Shown here piece by piece: positions 8,244 to 17,510 of a stretch of DNA of 64,000 bases (positions within the stretch are counted from its first letter, which is position 1; every line of letters starts with the position of its first letter). Source of the stretch: Peptoniphilaceae bacterium AMB_02 (GTDB taxonomy: Bacteria; Bacillota; Clostridia; Tissierellales; Peptoniphilaceae); assembly GCA_036321625.1 (NCBI GenBank), contig CP143259.1, positions 1,724,001 through 1,788,000 of the forward strand. Reading direction: 5' to 3'. The notes under the pieces were generated by a model. It was not told the DNA's origin. It did no database searches and saw only the letters and a program-made list of their open reading frames with translations. Made by a program: the position numbers and the translations under genes.

Positions 8244-10451
8244 ATGGATAAAAACTTTAATTACGATCTTTCTTACACACAAAACAGAGAATTATCATGG
8301 CTGGAGTTTAATATCAGAGTACTTAATGAGGCACATGATCCCGAGGTGCCGAGTCTAGAAAAGCTTAAGTTTATTTCTATTTTCACAAGTAATTTGGACG
8401 AATTTTTCATGGTTCGTGTCGGTTCACTGTTTGATTTATCAAAGCTAAAAAAAGAGAGACTTGATGATAAGACCGGTATGACCTATACTGAACAATTATC
8501 TGAGATTTTTAAAAAGATGCCGGAGCTATATAGGAGGAAAGACCAGGCTTATAGCGATGTGGAGTCACAACTTAGGTTTCAAGGTATTTCAAATCTAAAG
8601 TATGAAGAGCTTACAAAGGAAGAAAAAAAGATAGTGGATCTGTATTTTGACAAATCAATACTACCCATACTATCTCCTCTTGTCTTAGATTCACATCATC
8701 CTTTCCCACATCTCAGCAATAATACTCTAATTATTGTTGCAAATATGAAAGATGACACAAATCAGGCCTTCACGGGATTGATTCAAATGCCTGTAATCTT
8801 GGAAGAATTATTTTACTTACCGGGTACAGGCGTGCGTTATATTCTCACTGCCGAAATAATTCGAGCGAGATTGTCGGATATATTTAATTTCAAAATTATC
8901 GATAATGCAATTATTTCGGTTACGAGAAATGCAGATTTAAATCTGGAAGAAGATTTTGATGACAATGACGAAGATTTTAGATTGTACATGAAAAAGGCTT
9001 TGAAAAAGAGGAGCCGTCTTGAGCCTGTAAGGCTTGAAATAAACGGCAAACTACAAAAGAACACAGTGGAGTATTTAAAATCGAGACTCAATCTTAAGTC
9101 AGAACAGATTTACTATAGTGAAAGTCCTTTGAAAATGGATTATGTGTTTTCTCTTTTTGGTAAATTACCTCTTCCGCTGGAGAAGACTACTACTTATAAA
9201 CCTTATACACCCGTATATCCCGTAGATTTGAACCCTAGTAAGAGTATTATTAATCAAGTTGTTGAAAAGGACAGATTACTTTTTTTCCCATTTGAATCAA
9301 TCGATCCCTTTCTGTCTCTATTAAAGGAAGCTTCTAATGATCCCTATGTTATTTCAATAAAAATTACCATCTACAGGCTGGCCTCGATTTCAAAAGTTGC
9401 AGAGTATCTTGCACATGCTGCTGAAAACGGTAAAGAAGTTGTGGTTATAATGGAGCTTAGGGCAAGATTTGATGAGGATAATAATATAAACTGGTCTGAA
9501 AGATTGGAGCAGGCGGGCTGTACTGTTATTTACGGTTTTGAAGATTATAAAATACATTCTAAAATATGTTTGATTACAAGACATAAAGACGGAGTGATAA
9601 GCTATATTTCACAATTCGGAACCGGAAATTATAACGAAAAGACAGCAAAACAGTATACCGATTTATCACTTATAACGAGCGATTATAATCTCGGTATGGA
9701 TGCTCAAACATTTTTTAGAAATATGATGGTCTCCAATTTAGACGGTCAATACAATCACCTTCTGGTTGCACCTTATTCTTTAAAGCCGAATTTGGTACAT
9801 TTAATTGATGAACAGATAGCATTGGCTAAATCCGGCGAAAATGCTCTCATTAAGATTAAGTGTAATTCCGTAACTGAAAGAGATATTATTGATAAGCTCT
9901 CTGAGGCTTCTAATGCCGGTGTTAAGATTTACATGAATGTTAGAGGAATTTGCTGTATACTTCCTGGAATCCCGGGCAAAACTGAAAATATCCATATAAC
10001 GAGTATCGTGGGAAGGTACCTGGAGCATCCAAGGATTTATATATTCGGTGAAGGTGAAAATCCAAAGGTATATATCTCCTCTGCAGATTTGATGACTAGA
10101 AATCTTACCAGGAGAGTGGAGATAGCATGCCCAATTTACGATCCTATTATAAAATCTAAAGTCATCGATATCGTGGACCTTCTTTTAACTGACGACAAAA
10201 AGTCCTCGGTACTTAAGCCTGATGGTAGTTATGTAAAGGTAAGTGACGAACCGAGTATAAGTTCACAAGATTATTTTATGGATTTGGCAGTAAAGTCCTC
10301 TAAGAAAAAACAGGATACACAGAAGGTTCAAAAGACTAAAAGAACAGTCACTAGCGAGAAGATCATTGTGAACAAGGAAGAAATTGTCACTGATGCTATA
10401 TCAAAGATGTCGCTGTTTGAGAAATTTAAACTATTATTTTTAAAGAAATAA
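8244..10451 (+). CDS. ppk1: polyphosphate kinase 1
   Basis: Makes inorganic polyphosphate from ATP, reversibly. The N-terminus (NRELSWLEFNIRVLNEA and SNLDEFFMVRVGSL) matches the PPK N domain. The catalytic phospholipase-D-like halves carry the histidine motifs IHSKICLI (around residue 435) and the later HPRIYIFGEG. The FRNMMVSNL and SSADLMTRNLTRRVEI segments are typical. The ATG at 8244 with AAAGGTGG upstream gives 735 residues; an upstream ATG at 8202 would add 14 unlikely residues and lacks a site. The last 70 residues are a Lys/Ser-rich extension beyond the usual end. It is followed by a terminator, so it is probably monocistronic. Confidence 0.96.
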   Translation: MDKNFNYDLSYTQNRELSWLEFNIRVLNEAHDPEVPSLEKLKFISIFTSNLDEFFMVRVGSLFDLSKLKKERLDDKTGMTYTEQLSEIFKKMPELYRRKDQAYSDVESQLRFQGISNLKYEELTKEEKKIVDLYFDKSILPILSPLVLDSHHPFPHLSNNTLIIVANMKDDTNQAFTGLIQMPVILEELFYLPGTGVRYILTAEIIRARLSDIFNFKIIDNAIISVTRNADLNLEEDFDDNDEDFRLYMKKALKKRSRLEPVRLEINGKLQKNTVEYLKSRLNLKSEQIYYSESPLKMDYVFSLFGKLPLPLEKTTTYKPYTPVYPVDLNPSKSIINQVVEKDRLLFFPFESIDPFLSLLKEASNDPYVISIKITIYRLASISKVAEYLAHAAENGKEVVVIMELRARFDEDNNINWSERLEQAGCTVIYGFEDYKIHSKICLITRHKDGVISYISQFGTGNYNEKTAKQYTDLSLITSDYNLGMDAQTFFRNMMVSNLDGQYNHLLVAPYSLKPNLVHLIDEQIALAKSGENALIKIKCNSVTERDIIDKLSEASNAGVKIYMNVRGICCILPGIPGKTENIHITSIVGRYLEHPRIYIFGEGENPKVYISSADLMTRNLTRRVEIACPIYDPIIKSKVIDIVDLLLTDDKKSSVLKPDGSYVKVSDEPSISSQDYFMDLAVKSSKKKQDTQKVQKTKRTVTSEKIIVNKEEIVTDAISKMSLFEKFKLLFLKK

Positions 10452-10469
10452 GAATATATAATAACCCTA

Positions 10470-10548
10470 AAAAAACACTATGTTGTCACTTTAAATGAAG
10501 TATTATATAATTAGTATTGTAATTTAAGATGATAGTAGTGTTTTTTTT
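10470..10548 (+). terminator. ppk1 terminator with an embedded promoter
   Basis: AAAAAACACTA (about 10470-10480) and TAGTGTTTTTTTT (about 10536-10548) form the base of a long, imperfect hairpin ending in a T8 run. The promoter of the next genes lies in its loop, so transcripts starting there lack the left arm and escape termination. Confidence 0.55.
10483..10511 (+). promoter_or_regulatory. promoter of the glycosyltransferase genes
   Basis: TTGTCA (10483-10488), 17-base spacer, TATAAT (10506-10511). About 55 bases before the ATG at 10565. Confidence 0.7.
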
Positions 10549-10564
10549 GAAAGTGAGATTAATA

Positions 10565-11684
10565 ATGACGGGTAAAAAGATTTTACAGGTTTGTTCGTAT
10601 TATGAAGATATTTGGATATATAAGAGCTTGTTTGATCGTTTTGGAAGCCAAGGGCATGGACTACGATCTGCTTTTTTTTAAAGCTAAGGGAAAATCACTG
10701 CCTCCCTTGCCTGAAAACACAATCCTTTCTCAAGCTTTTAATTCAATAGACAGATATGTTTTTTCTGTCAAGCATAGAAAAGTCTATAATGATATTGTGA
10801 CTAAACTCAATCCCGATAATTATTTCATGTCTCATGCTCATTCGCTAATGTCTAATGGTTATATATCTTATAGGTTAAAGCAAGATTATTCTATACCTTA
10901 TATTGTTGCGGTTAGAAATACTGATATTTTCACTTTCTTCCGTTTAATGCCTCATCTGATACCTTTGGGAAGAAAGATAATGAATGATGCTTATAAGATA
11001 ATCTTTATTTCTCCTAAGTATAAAGATTATATGCTGTCAAGATACATAAAACCAAAGGACCTCGAATCTATAGACAAAAAGTCAATTGTAATTTCAAATG
11101 GTATAGACGGATTGTTTCTGGAAGATTATGAACCTAAAGATAATCTTATAGAAGATACTATCAGGCTGATTTTTGTTGGAAGAGTTGATGATTCAAACAA
11201 GAATGTTAGAACTTTAGTAAAGGCTTGTGATTTTCTTTTATCCAAAGGACATAAGTTAAAGCTCACTCTTGTGGGCAGATTGGAAAAAGATATTTATAAA
11301 AAATTTATTCTAAATAGAGATTATATAGAATATCTGGGAACTCAAGATGTTTTAGGTGTAAGAAGCAGTTTGAGAAATTCCGATATTTTTGTTATGCCTT
11401 CCAAGCATGAAACCTTTGGACTCGTCTATGCAGAAGCTATGAGTCAAGGTCTTCCCGTAATCTATACTAAGAACCAAGGTTTTGACGGTTATTATCCTGA
11501 AGGTCAAGTTGGATATCATGTGGTTCATAATGACTCTAAACAAATTGCCGATAAGATTCTAAAGATAGTGGATAATTATAATACTATGTCTAAAAATGCA
11601 ATAATCGGTTCAAAGAGATTTAATTGGGACAGTATCTCTGATGAATATATTATGATATATAAAGAATTACTTGAAGATAAATAA
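10565..11684 (+). CDS. family-4-type glycosyltransferase, apparent frameshift near the 5' end
   Basis: A GT-B glycosyltransferase of about 370 residues for surface glycans. The C-terminal sugar-nucleotide domain is clear: IRLIFVGRVDDSNKNVRTLV, KLTLVG and the EX7E-like FVMPSKHETFGLVYAEAMSQGLPVI. The N-terminus is split between two frames. The ATG at 10565 gives MTGKKILQVCSYYEDIWIYK, a normal start for this family, and continues KSLFDR. The native sequence then resumes one frame over as LEAKGMDYDLLFFKAKGK. Removing one T from the TTTT run at 10639-10642 restores a single frame. The intact frame alone would start at ATG 10602, which has no ribosome site. Either a recent mutation or a sequencing error. 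Confidence 0.75.
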
Positions 11685-11698
11685 TAGATAGGTGAATT

Positions 11699-12838
11699 AT
11701 GAAAGTTTTTATGATTTCTCAAGGTTATCCGTCAACTGAATATCCAATGAATGGTATCCATCAATTTGCCTATGCAAAGGCTCTAAAAAAACACGGAATA
11801 GACGTAGTTTTTTTAGCACTGGATGTAAGGTCTTTTCGCAGGAAAAGAAAATGGGGTTATGAAGCTTTGAATTTGGACGGAATACCGGTATATGCTCTAA
11901 ATATACCTCTTGGTAGGATAAGTCCAAAGCTAATGGGCAAGATTTCTTCTTTCGGTTTTACTAAATTGATGAAAAAGGTAATTGCAAAAGAAGGTGAGCC
12001 TGATATTCTTCATTCTCATTTTACTGAAACTTCCTATGCAGTTGCACTTTCAAATAAAGGTAAGTATGCGTATATAGTTTCAGAGCATTCATCTGCTGTA
12101 AACAAAATTAGTAAAACAGAAATACCTACCGAGCTGTACGATACTGCCTATTTCACATATCATAATTGTGACAGATTGGTAGTAGGTAGTCCGGTGTTCC
12201 AAAGCAGAGTCGAAGAGCTTTTTGACATCTTACCGATATGTATCCCAACCATTGCCAATACTGATTATTTTAACTTATCGGATTTTACTCCCGAAAAGTA
12301 CAGAGTCGTATCTGTTGGTAATCTAAAGGAAGCGAAGGGTCATAGGGATGTTATTCAGGCCTTTCATAAGGGTCTAAAGGGTGTCGATGCAAGTCTTGTT
12401 ATAATCGGAGATGGAGAAGATCGACGATTTTTAGAAACTATGATAACTGATTACAATGAACAAGATAGAATTACTCTTTTAGGTCAAAGGGACCTGGCTT
12501 TTATAGCTAAAGAATTTTCGCAAAGCAGTCTATTTGTTCTTGCATCTCATAGTGAAACTTATGGTAAAGTTTATGTTGAAGCAATGAATGCCGGTCTTCC
12601 AATAATTACTACAGAAAATGGTGGAAGTGAGCAATTTGTTAAATCCTTTAATGGTGTAATAGCCAAGGTTAAGGATACTGAATCTCTATCAAGCGCCTTT
12701 GTTTACATGTATGAGCATAGGGATAGTTTTGACAAAGAAAAGATAAGAGAATTTGCTCAAGAGAACTTTTCAGAGGATGTTGCAACAGACCAACATATCA
12801 AACTTTACGAAGAACTACTTTCGAGCTATAAATCATAA
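11699..12838 (+). CDS. family-4 glycosyltransferase
   Basis: A cytoplasmic GT-B enzyme of 379 residues, expected to transfer a sugar during polysaccharide or teichoic-type polymer synthesis; donor and acceptor cannot be read. The acceptor domain begins MKVFMISQGYPSTEYPMNGI and includes HSHFTETSYAVAL. The donor domain shows VVSVGNLKEAKGHRDVIQAF, LVIIGDGEDRRFLE, ITLLGQRD and the EX7E motif SETYGKVYVEAMNAGLPII. It starts 14 bases after the previous gene with AGGTGA upstream, so both are co-transcribed. It resembles enzymes for capsule or lipoglycan synthesis. Confidence 0.9.
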   Translation: MKVFMISQGYPSTEYPMNGIHQFAYAKALKKHGIDVVFLALDVRSFRRKRKWGYEALNLDGIPVYALNIPLGRISPKLMGKISSFGFTKLMKKVIAKEGEPDILHSHFTETSYAVALSNKGKYAYIVSEHSSAVNKISKTEIPTELYDTAYFTYHNCDRLVVGSPVFQSRVEELFDILPICIPTIANTDYFNLSDFTPEKYRVVSVGNLKEAKGHRDVIQAFHKGLKGVDASLVIIGDGEDRRFLETMITDYNEQDRITLLGQRDLAFIAKEFSQSSLFVLASHSETYGKVYVEAMNAGLPIITTENGGSEQFVKSFNGVIAKVKDTESLSSAFVYMYEHRDSFDKEKIREFAQENFSEDVATDQHIKLYEELLSSYKS

Positions 12839-12885
12839 TTTACTAAGTTAAATGTTTTTTATATTAGATAATAGCCATTAAATTT

Positions 12886-12893
12886 GGTATAAT
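12886..12893 (+). promoter_or_regulatory. extended -10 promoter before the GT2 gene
   Basis: TGGTATAAT (TGn plus TATAAT at 12888-12893) is an extended -10. No good -35 is seen, which extended -10 promoters tolerate. It lies about 50 bases before the start. Confidence 0.5.
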
Positions 12894-12941
12894 AAATGCT
12901 GAATCATTTTTATAATAAAAGTTCATTTACGTAACTGAAAG

Positions 12942-13889
12942 ATGGTGTATATTTTGAAACTTGTAACAATAGTTATGCCCACATATAAAAGAGATCTTAT
13001 ATACGTAAAAAGAGCTGTTGAATCGATATTAAGTCAAACCTATACGAATTTAGAAATAATAATTGTTGATGATTCTCCTGACTCATATAGTAAAAGAGAC
13101 GAAATCGAGTCTTATATCAACAGTATTAATGACCCAAGGATAATTTTTATAAAGAACGAAAAAAACCTGGGTGGATCACTTGCCCGCAATGTTGGAATCA
13201 ATATGGCAACGGGATACTATACAACATTTCTGGATGATGATGATAGGTACTTGCCGGAAAAAATTAGCGCCCAAGTTGAGTATATGGAATCAACAGATCT
13301 AGATATGTCCTTCTCTAATATATTGATCATGACAATGAATGAAAAATTGATAGATGTAAGAAATTATGATAATGTATCTTCTTTTGAAAATAAGGAGTTT
13401 ATCAAGTATCATCTAATGAGGCATGCTACCGGCACACCTACTTTTATGTACAAAACTGAGAAACTTCAAGAAATCGGCGGTTTTGACGATGCTATAATGG
13501 GTCAGGAGTTTTACCTGATGTTAAAAAGTATCGAAAAAAACCTGGCTATAGGCTATTTAAACAGATATGATGTAGTAGTATATAAACACAAAGATGATGC
13601 AATTTCAAAAGGCGAGAATAAAATAATAGGTGAAAACCTACTGTACGAAAGAAAGAAGAAGTACTATCATCTTTTCACCAATTCCGAAATAGCTTTTATT
13701 AAAATGCGTCATTATGTGGTATTAGCTATAGCTCATAGACGAAATGGTAATTATTTAGGATTTTTCTTAAACCTCGTTAAAGCATTTATCTGTTCACCTC
13801 TTCAAATGCTAAAAGAAGGATTTAAGTTTATAAAAAAAGTAATTGAACAAAGACGTATTTATTCTTCAAATTCAAATAGCAATGATTAA
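12942..13889 (+). CDS. family-2 glycosyltransferase
   Basis: An inverting GT-A glycosyltransferase of 315 residues. The N-terminal domain shows VTIVMPTYKRD, SILSQTYTNLEIIIVDDSPD, NLGGSLARNVGINMATG and the metal-binding TFLDDDDRY, followed by GGFDDAIMGQEFYLML. The C-terminal 70 residues contain one weak hydrophobic stretch and a basic tail, suggesting peripheral membrane contact. The start is uncertain: ATG at 12942 has a weak site, while an in-frame TTG at 12954 preceded by GATGGTG would give (M)KLVTIVMP. It follows two family-4 enzymes in the same direction but has its own promoter. Confidence 0.9.
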   Translation: MVYILKLVTIVMPTYKRDLIYVKRAVESILSQTYTNLEIIIVDDSPDSYSKRDEIESYINSINDPRIIFIKNEKNLGGSLARNVGINMATGYYTTFLDDDDRYLPEKISAQVEYMESTDLDMSFSNILIMTMNEKLIDVRNYDNVSSFENKEFIKYHLMRHATGTPTFMYKTEKLQEIGGFDDAIMGQEFYLMLKSIEKNLAIGYLNRYDVVVYKHKDDAISKGENKIIGENLLYERKKKYYHLFTNSEIAFIKMRHYVVLAIAHRRNGNYLGFFLNLVKAFICSPLQMLKEGFKFIKKVIEQRRIYSSNSNSND

Positions 13890-13983
13890 ATATTAAAGGT
13901 AGCGCGCCAGAATTTAGTTGATTCTTACACCCTACCTTCTAAAGAAGCGGGATCAGGTTAGTTGTGAGTTTAAATATAAAGGT

Positions 13984-14012
13984 AGAATTCGACTGCCAAA
14001 AGATGGAGCCGA
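13984..14012 (+). repeat. 29-bp intergenic repeat, copy 1
   Basis: Begins AGAATTCGACTGCC and ends GATGGAGCCGA. An identical 29-bp copy lies at 23575-23603. Confidence 0.85.
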
Positions 14013-14077
14013 AAAAAACAAAAACCAACTAACCTTAAAGAATGTAGTTTTTGAAAATATTGTGTAAGTCTTTGAGA

Positions 14078-14130
14078 GCCTCCATCTGACGAGGGAGGTG
14101 GGTCGCCTAAGCGACTCGGAGGGGAGAAAA
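14078..14130 (+). repeat. GC-rich hairpin repeat (CCTCC...GGAGG), copy 1
   Basis: About 50 bases nearly identical to 23200-23255. Inside it GTCGC-CTAA-GCGAC forms a stem, and two outer pairings of CCTCC with GGAGG are possible. It is far more GC-rich than its surroundings. Confidence 0.85.
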
Positions 14131-14295
14131 ACCTAGACAGCAATTAGCTTAGCTTCTTTATAGTACCTCCTATTGAAAATGTACATAATCAAATTGGTTT
14201 TGGAAACGAACGTGGAAGTAGGGGCACTTCCTCTACCTTATTAAGATAGTTATGGGTTTGCGAAGCAAACTCGGAGGGAGAGAAAATACAAAAAG

Positions 14296-14318
14296 CGACA
14301 TCTTCTCGTCGCTACTTA
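14296..14318 (+). repeat. short CGAC...GTCG repeat, copy 1
   Basis: CGACATCTTCTCGTCG followed by CTACTT; a variant copy is at 23610-23632. It can form a small hairpin. Confidence 0.6.
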
Positions 14319-14366
14319 ATAAATATAATTTCTTACCTCTGTTTTAGTTAATATAATACATAAGAA

Positions 14367-14396
14367 AAAAAGACCTACCACTCTGATAGGTCTTTT
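14367..14396. terminator. bidirectional terminator after the M18 aminopeptidase gene
   Basis: AAAAGACCTA (14367-14376) and TAGGTCTTTT (14387-14396), 10-bp stem and 10-base loop, with A/T tails both ways. Confidence 0.85.
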
Positions 14397-14421
14397 AGAT
14401 TTTAATGTGCTATTTATAAGT

Positions 14422-15813
14422 CTATGCTTTAAAGAAAGCAGCATATGCTTTTTTAGTCATGTAAGCGTCAGCTTTGCTGAGAAGTTCCATTGGTGCATGC
14501 ATGCTTAGCATTGGGGTACCGCAGTCTACAACCTCAGCGCCAAATCTTGCCAGGATATAAGCTATGGTTCCTCCACCACCTTGATCTATTTTCCCAAGTT
14601 CTCCCGTTTGCCAGATGACATTTCCATTGTCGAAAATGCTTCTGATTTCTTGCATGAATTCTGCATTTGCGTCATTACAGCCGCCTTTTCCTCTTGCTCC
14701 TGTGTATTTACTGATGCAGATTCCTCCACCTATTCTCGCTGCATTTTGTTTTTCAAGTACTTCAGGGAAGGAAGGATCCATTCCTACAGTAACATCACCG
14801 GATAGGACCTTTGATTTACTAAGTGCTCTTCTGGCTTCAAGCATTGCATTATTGTTTTCCAAGCTCAATAATTCTGCCACCATGTTTTCGAAGAAATATC
14901 CGTCCATACTTGTATTTCCAACAGATCCTATCTCTTCCTTGTCTACAAATAGACCAACGGAAGTGATTTCCGGATTTTCCATCTCCAGTATAGCTTCAAA
15001 ACCAGCATATGAACATACTCTATCGTCATGTCCATGGGCTGCTATCATTGCTTTGTCAAGTCCTACATGTTTAGCTTTTTCTGATGGAACTATTTCCAGT
15101 TCTGCTACTTGGAAATCCTCTTCGATAATGCCGTACTTTTCATTGAGTAATTTCAGTATATTGTCTTTAACTTTTGTTTTGGATTCTTCGTCTTGATTTC
15201 CATATGAGGAATGTCCGAAAACTACATTAAGTTGTTCTCCGGTAACTCCTTCAGCGAGTGTCTTTGCCATTTGATCTTTTGACAAGTGGATTAATAAATC
15301 ATTTATATAAAATACCGGGTCGTCTTTGTCTTCTCCGATATTTACAACTATCTCTTCTCCGCTTTTAGTATAGATTACTCCATGTAATGCCAGAGGAATG
15401 CAAGTCCATTGGTATTTTTTAACTCCACCGTAGTAGTGAGTCTTTAGTAGTGCAAGATTTTCCTCTTCATATAGTGGATTAGGTTTTACATCAAGTCTTG
15501 GGACATCTAGATGCGCTCCTACTATTCTCATACCTTCTTTCAAATCTTTACCCAATACCATTAAAACTGCTGCTTTGTTTTTGTTATTGTAGTAAATTTT
15601 CATTCCGCTTTCTAGTTTGCCTCTACTTAATGCATCTTCTAAGGATATAAATCCTCTTTCTTTTGCCTTTTTGATTATATAATCTGTAGCTTCTCTTTCC
15701 GTTTTAGAAGCATCCAAAAAATCCATGTATCTCTGTCCATATTCCATTATTTGATTATTTTCGTTTGCATCAACTTCATTCCAAACGTTTTTTCTTTCGT
15801 AACTTAGTTTCAT
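14422..15813 (-). CDS. aminopeptidase, M18 family
   Basis: A cytosolic zinc aminopeptidase of 463 residues that removes N-terminal (often acidic) residues from peptides, assembling as a large tetrahedral oligomer in known members. Metal-binding and catalytic segments are GAHLDVPRLDVKP, HGHDDRVCSYAGFEA, VDKEEIGSVGNTSMDG and the C-terminal MLSMHAPMELLSKAD. Length and motifs fit the bacterial ApeA/PepX-like M18 group. The ATG at 15813 is preceded by AGGAGG. It is monocistronic, with its own terminator, and divergent from queT. Together with PepA and the S9 peptidase it points to a peptide-using organism. Confidence 0.93.
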   Translation of the reverse strand: MKLSYERKNVWNEVDANENNQIMEYGQRYMDFLDASKTEREATDYIIKKAKERGFISLEDALSRGKLESGMKIYYNNKNKAAVLMVLGKDLKEGMRIVGAHLDVPRLDVKPNPLYEEENLALLKTHYYGGVKKYQWTCIPLALHGVIYTKSGEEIVVNIGEDKDDPVFYINDLLIHLSKDQMAKTLAEGVTGEQLNVVFGHSSYGNQDEESKTKVKDNILKLLNEKYGIIEEDFQVAELEIVPSEKAKHVGLDKAMIAAHGHDDRVCSYAGFEAILEMENPEITSVGLFVDKEEIGSVGNTSMDGYFFENMVAELLSLENNNAMLEARRALSKSKVLSGDVTVGMDPSFPEVLEKQNAARIGGGICISKYTGARGKGGCNDANAEFMQEIRSIFDNGNVIWQTGELGKIDQGGGGTIAYILARFGAEVVDCGTPMLSMHAPMELLSKADAYMTKKAYAAFFKA

Positions 15814-15939
15814 AAGTCCTCCTAATTTTGATATATTATTGACTTTATTGACAATAACTATTTTAACATAAAAAGGTTTTTATACCAATCATAAATATAC
15901 ATTATTCTTTTTTGTATTTACTTATTTTTTTGATAAGTC

Positions 15940-15968
15940 TTGAAGTCTTATCGCTTATATGTTATTAT
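15940..15968 (+). promoter_or_regulatory. promoter of queT
   Basis: TTGAAG (15940-15945), 17-base spacer, TATTAT (15963-15968). The predicted start site is just before the riboswitch at 15986. Confidence 0.65.
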
Positions 15969-15985
15969 TTTATAGCTTATGTAAC

Positions 15986-16020
15986 AAGTGTTTGCTTGGC
16001 ACCCACTTAAAAAATCAAGA
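15986..16020 (+). promoter_or_regulatory. preQ1-I riboswitch
   Basis: Stem P1 is AAGTG (15986-15990) with CACTT (16004-16008). The loop ends in CACC, as in known class I aptamers. The A-rich tail carries CAAG (16016-16019), which can pair with CTTG of the loop (15995-15998) to make the H-type pseudoknot. The ribosome site AAGAAGG starts at once after the aptamer, so ligand binding would hide it and block translation of queT. The gene downstream is a queuosine-precursor transporter, which agrees with the ligand. Confidence 0.85.
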
Positions 16021-16033
16021 AAGAAGGAAAAAA

Positions 16034-16513
16034 ATGAATTCAAAAAAGTTATCTAAGGCAGCTTTAGTAGCTGCAGTCTATGTTGTGCTAACTTGGGTAT
16101 TACCCATGTTTAGCTATGGTCCCATCCAATTCAGGTTCTCAGAAGTTCTGACTCTATTGGCATTTTACAATCCGATGTATATCTTTTCCATCACAATAGG
16201 GGCTGCAATCTCAAATCTGATGAGTCCTCTTGGTATTATTGATGTCTTCGTCGGAGCGTTTCACAGTTTCTTGTCGGTTTATTTTATCAGTAAATCCAAG
16301 AATATTTACATCGCAAGTTTATTCCCTGCTCTTTTTTCATTTATCATCGGTGCAGAAATCATAATGGTATCGGCTGAGAAGTTGAGCTTTTTTCTAATCA
16401 CCGGTCAAATTATGCTCTCAGAGCTAATTATTGTTACTGTTATAGGTGTGCCTTTAATTAAGTTAGTTGCAAGGAATGAAAAATTAACAGAACTCTTAGA
16501 GTTTCAAAGATAA
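16034..16513 (+). CDS. queT: queuosine precursor ECF transporter substrate-binding protein
   Basis: A 159-residue membrane protein with about five hydrophobic helices, belonging to the QueT family. It is the S component that captures preQ1 or queuine for the energy-coupling-factor (ECF) importer. Recognisable segments are KAALVAAVYVVLTWVLPMFS, GPIQFRFSEVLTLLAFYNP and SNLMSPLGIIDVFVGAF. ATG 16034 is chosen for the AAGAAGG site and because the region upstream is the aptamer, not protein. The shared ECF module genes are not in the window. The stop codon lies two bases before the left end of an ISL3 remnant. Confidence 0.93.
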   Translation: MNSKKLSKAALVAAVYVVLTWVLPMFSYGPIQFRFSEVLTLLAFYNPMYIFSITIGAAISNLMSPLGIIDVFVGAFHSFLSVYFISKSKNIYIASLFPALFSFIIGAEIIMVSAEKLSFFLITGQIMLSELIIVTVIGVPLIKLVARNEKLTELLEFQR

Positions 16514-16529
16514 AAGGTTCTATAATTTT

Positions 16530-16568
16530 GGGTGTTGGTGGTGAAAATCTAATTTTCACCCTGGCACC
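16530..16568 (+). terminator. terminator-like hairpin at the left end of the ISL3 remnant
   Basis: GTGAAAAT and ATTTTCAC form a stem, extended outward by GGTG and CACC, followed by TTTTTCTT. The intact element has a similar hairpin with different paired bases. It may also terminate queT transcripts. Confidence 0.6.
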
Positions 16569-16638
16569 TTTTTCTTGTAATAAAAAGACAAAGTGACCAA
16601 GAGCCAGGACAATTTAATCACCACAAAAAATCATCAGA

Positions 16639-17510
16639 ATGGAGGTCACCATGTTTTTTACTAATTATAACTTAAATTTACTAGGTTTTGATGAGGAGAC
16701 CATAGAAATCTACAACCAAATTCGTTCGGTGCTAAAGAAACGAGTTACATATCGGCACCTATTTCGTAAACTCTTAGGTTCTAGGGATTTTGTCCCTGCT
16801 ACGATAATGCGGATTCTTCTCGGATAATTAAACATGACACGAAATCTTCAGATATTAAATTACTCTCAATCAATGGACAACCTTCTCTCCGACGCCTCAA
16901 AAACAGCGCTTTACTGCAAATAATGCTCTTTTACTATTACTACTAAAACAAATCTGGTAGAACCAAGTTGTTTTATCTCCAAGAGAGTAAAAGCTCACAT
17001 AGTAGAGAATTTGACAAACAAGATTAGTGAAAAGGACATTGCGCTAGACATTCCATGGAATATCAAAAACTAAAACGATACTGGAAGATAATCCAGATGA
17101 ACTACAAGGATTTGGATTTGGCGAAGCACTCGAAATGGTCGCACTTTGGAACCTGGAAGAGTGAACGAGATATTGTTCAAGAGAGTATAGCGGTAGATGA
17201 GTTGCCAAAAGAGACATATTATTCCTATCAGATTCTACTCATCGATATTAAAAGCGGAAATGTAGCAAGTCTACGAGCACAATTAGAAGCTTATCTTCTA
17301 ATTGTAAGTAATCACATGAAAATTTGTATTAAAACACTAATTGAAAATTTCAGGTATGTAAAGAACAGTTTGGCGACTCAGATTACAAATGAATGCTTAG
17401 AAGCAATCAATTATTTAATTAAATGCATAAAGCGAATTGCATTTGGTTATCGATCTTATTTCCATTTTAAATAGGATCTTAATTATCAAAAAGCAGATTG
17501 CACCTAAAAA
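16639..17510 (+). pseudogene. ISL3-family transposase, frameshifted and internally deleted
   Basis: The 5' fragment (ATG 16639 to about 16827) reads MFFTNYNLNLLGFDEETIEI, aligning with the intact transposase, and is then frameshifted. A middle piece near 16985-17045 reads RVKAHIVENLTNKISEKDIA. It jumps directly to MEYQKLKRYWKIIQ at 17055, skipping the segment that in the intact copy contains the metal-binding DDE domain core. The 3' part ends at a stop at 17474, earlier than the intact copy. It cannot make active transposase. It diverges clearly from the 57-kb copy at the protein level, so it is a different, older member. Confidence 0.88.

Larger units (their letters stand above)
13890..14366. 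other. non-coding region built from dispersed repeat modules
   Basis: No convincing ORF lies between the glycosyltransferase and the aminopeptidase terminator. The stretch is a patchwork of short modules, at least four of which recur in the same order, except for one, in 22993-23693. It also holds small hairpins such as TTTGCGAAGCAAA (about 14258-14270) followed by the CGGAGGGAG tail typical of the module. Confidence 0.6.

Noticed and set aside
14615-15196. 193-codon frame antisense to the M18 aminopeptidase
   Set aside because: Mirror of a conserved gene with no start signal.
16562-16580. Sigma-54 promoter (TGGCAC and TTGT) near the ISL3 remnant
   Set aside because: Spacing between the two elements is two bases off the strict GG-N10-GC rule, and the segment is the arm of the insertion-sequence hairpin.
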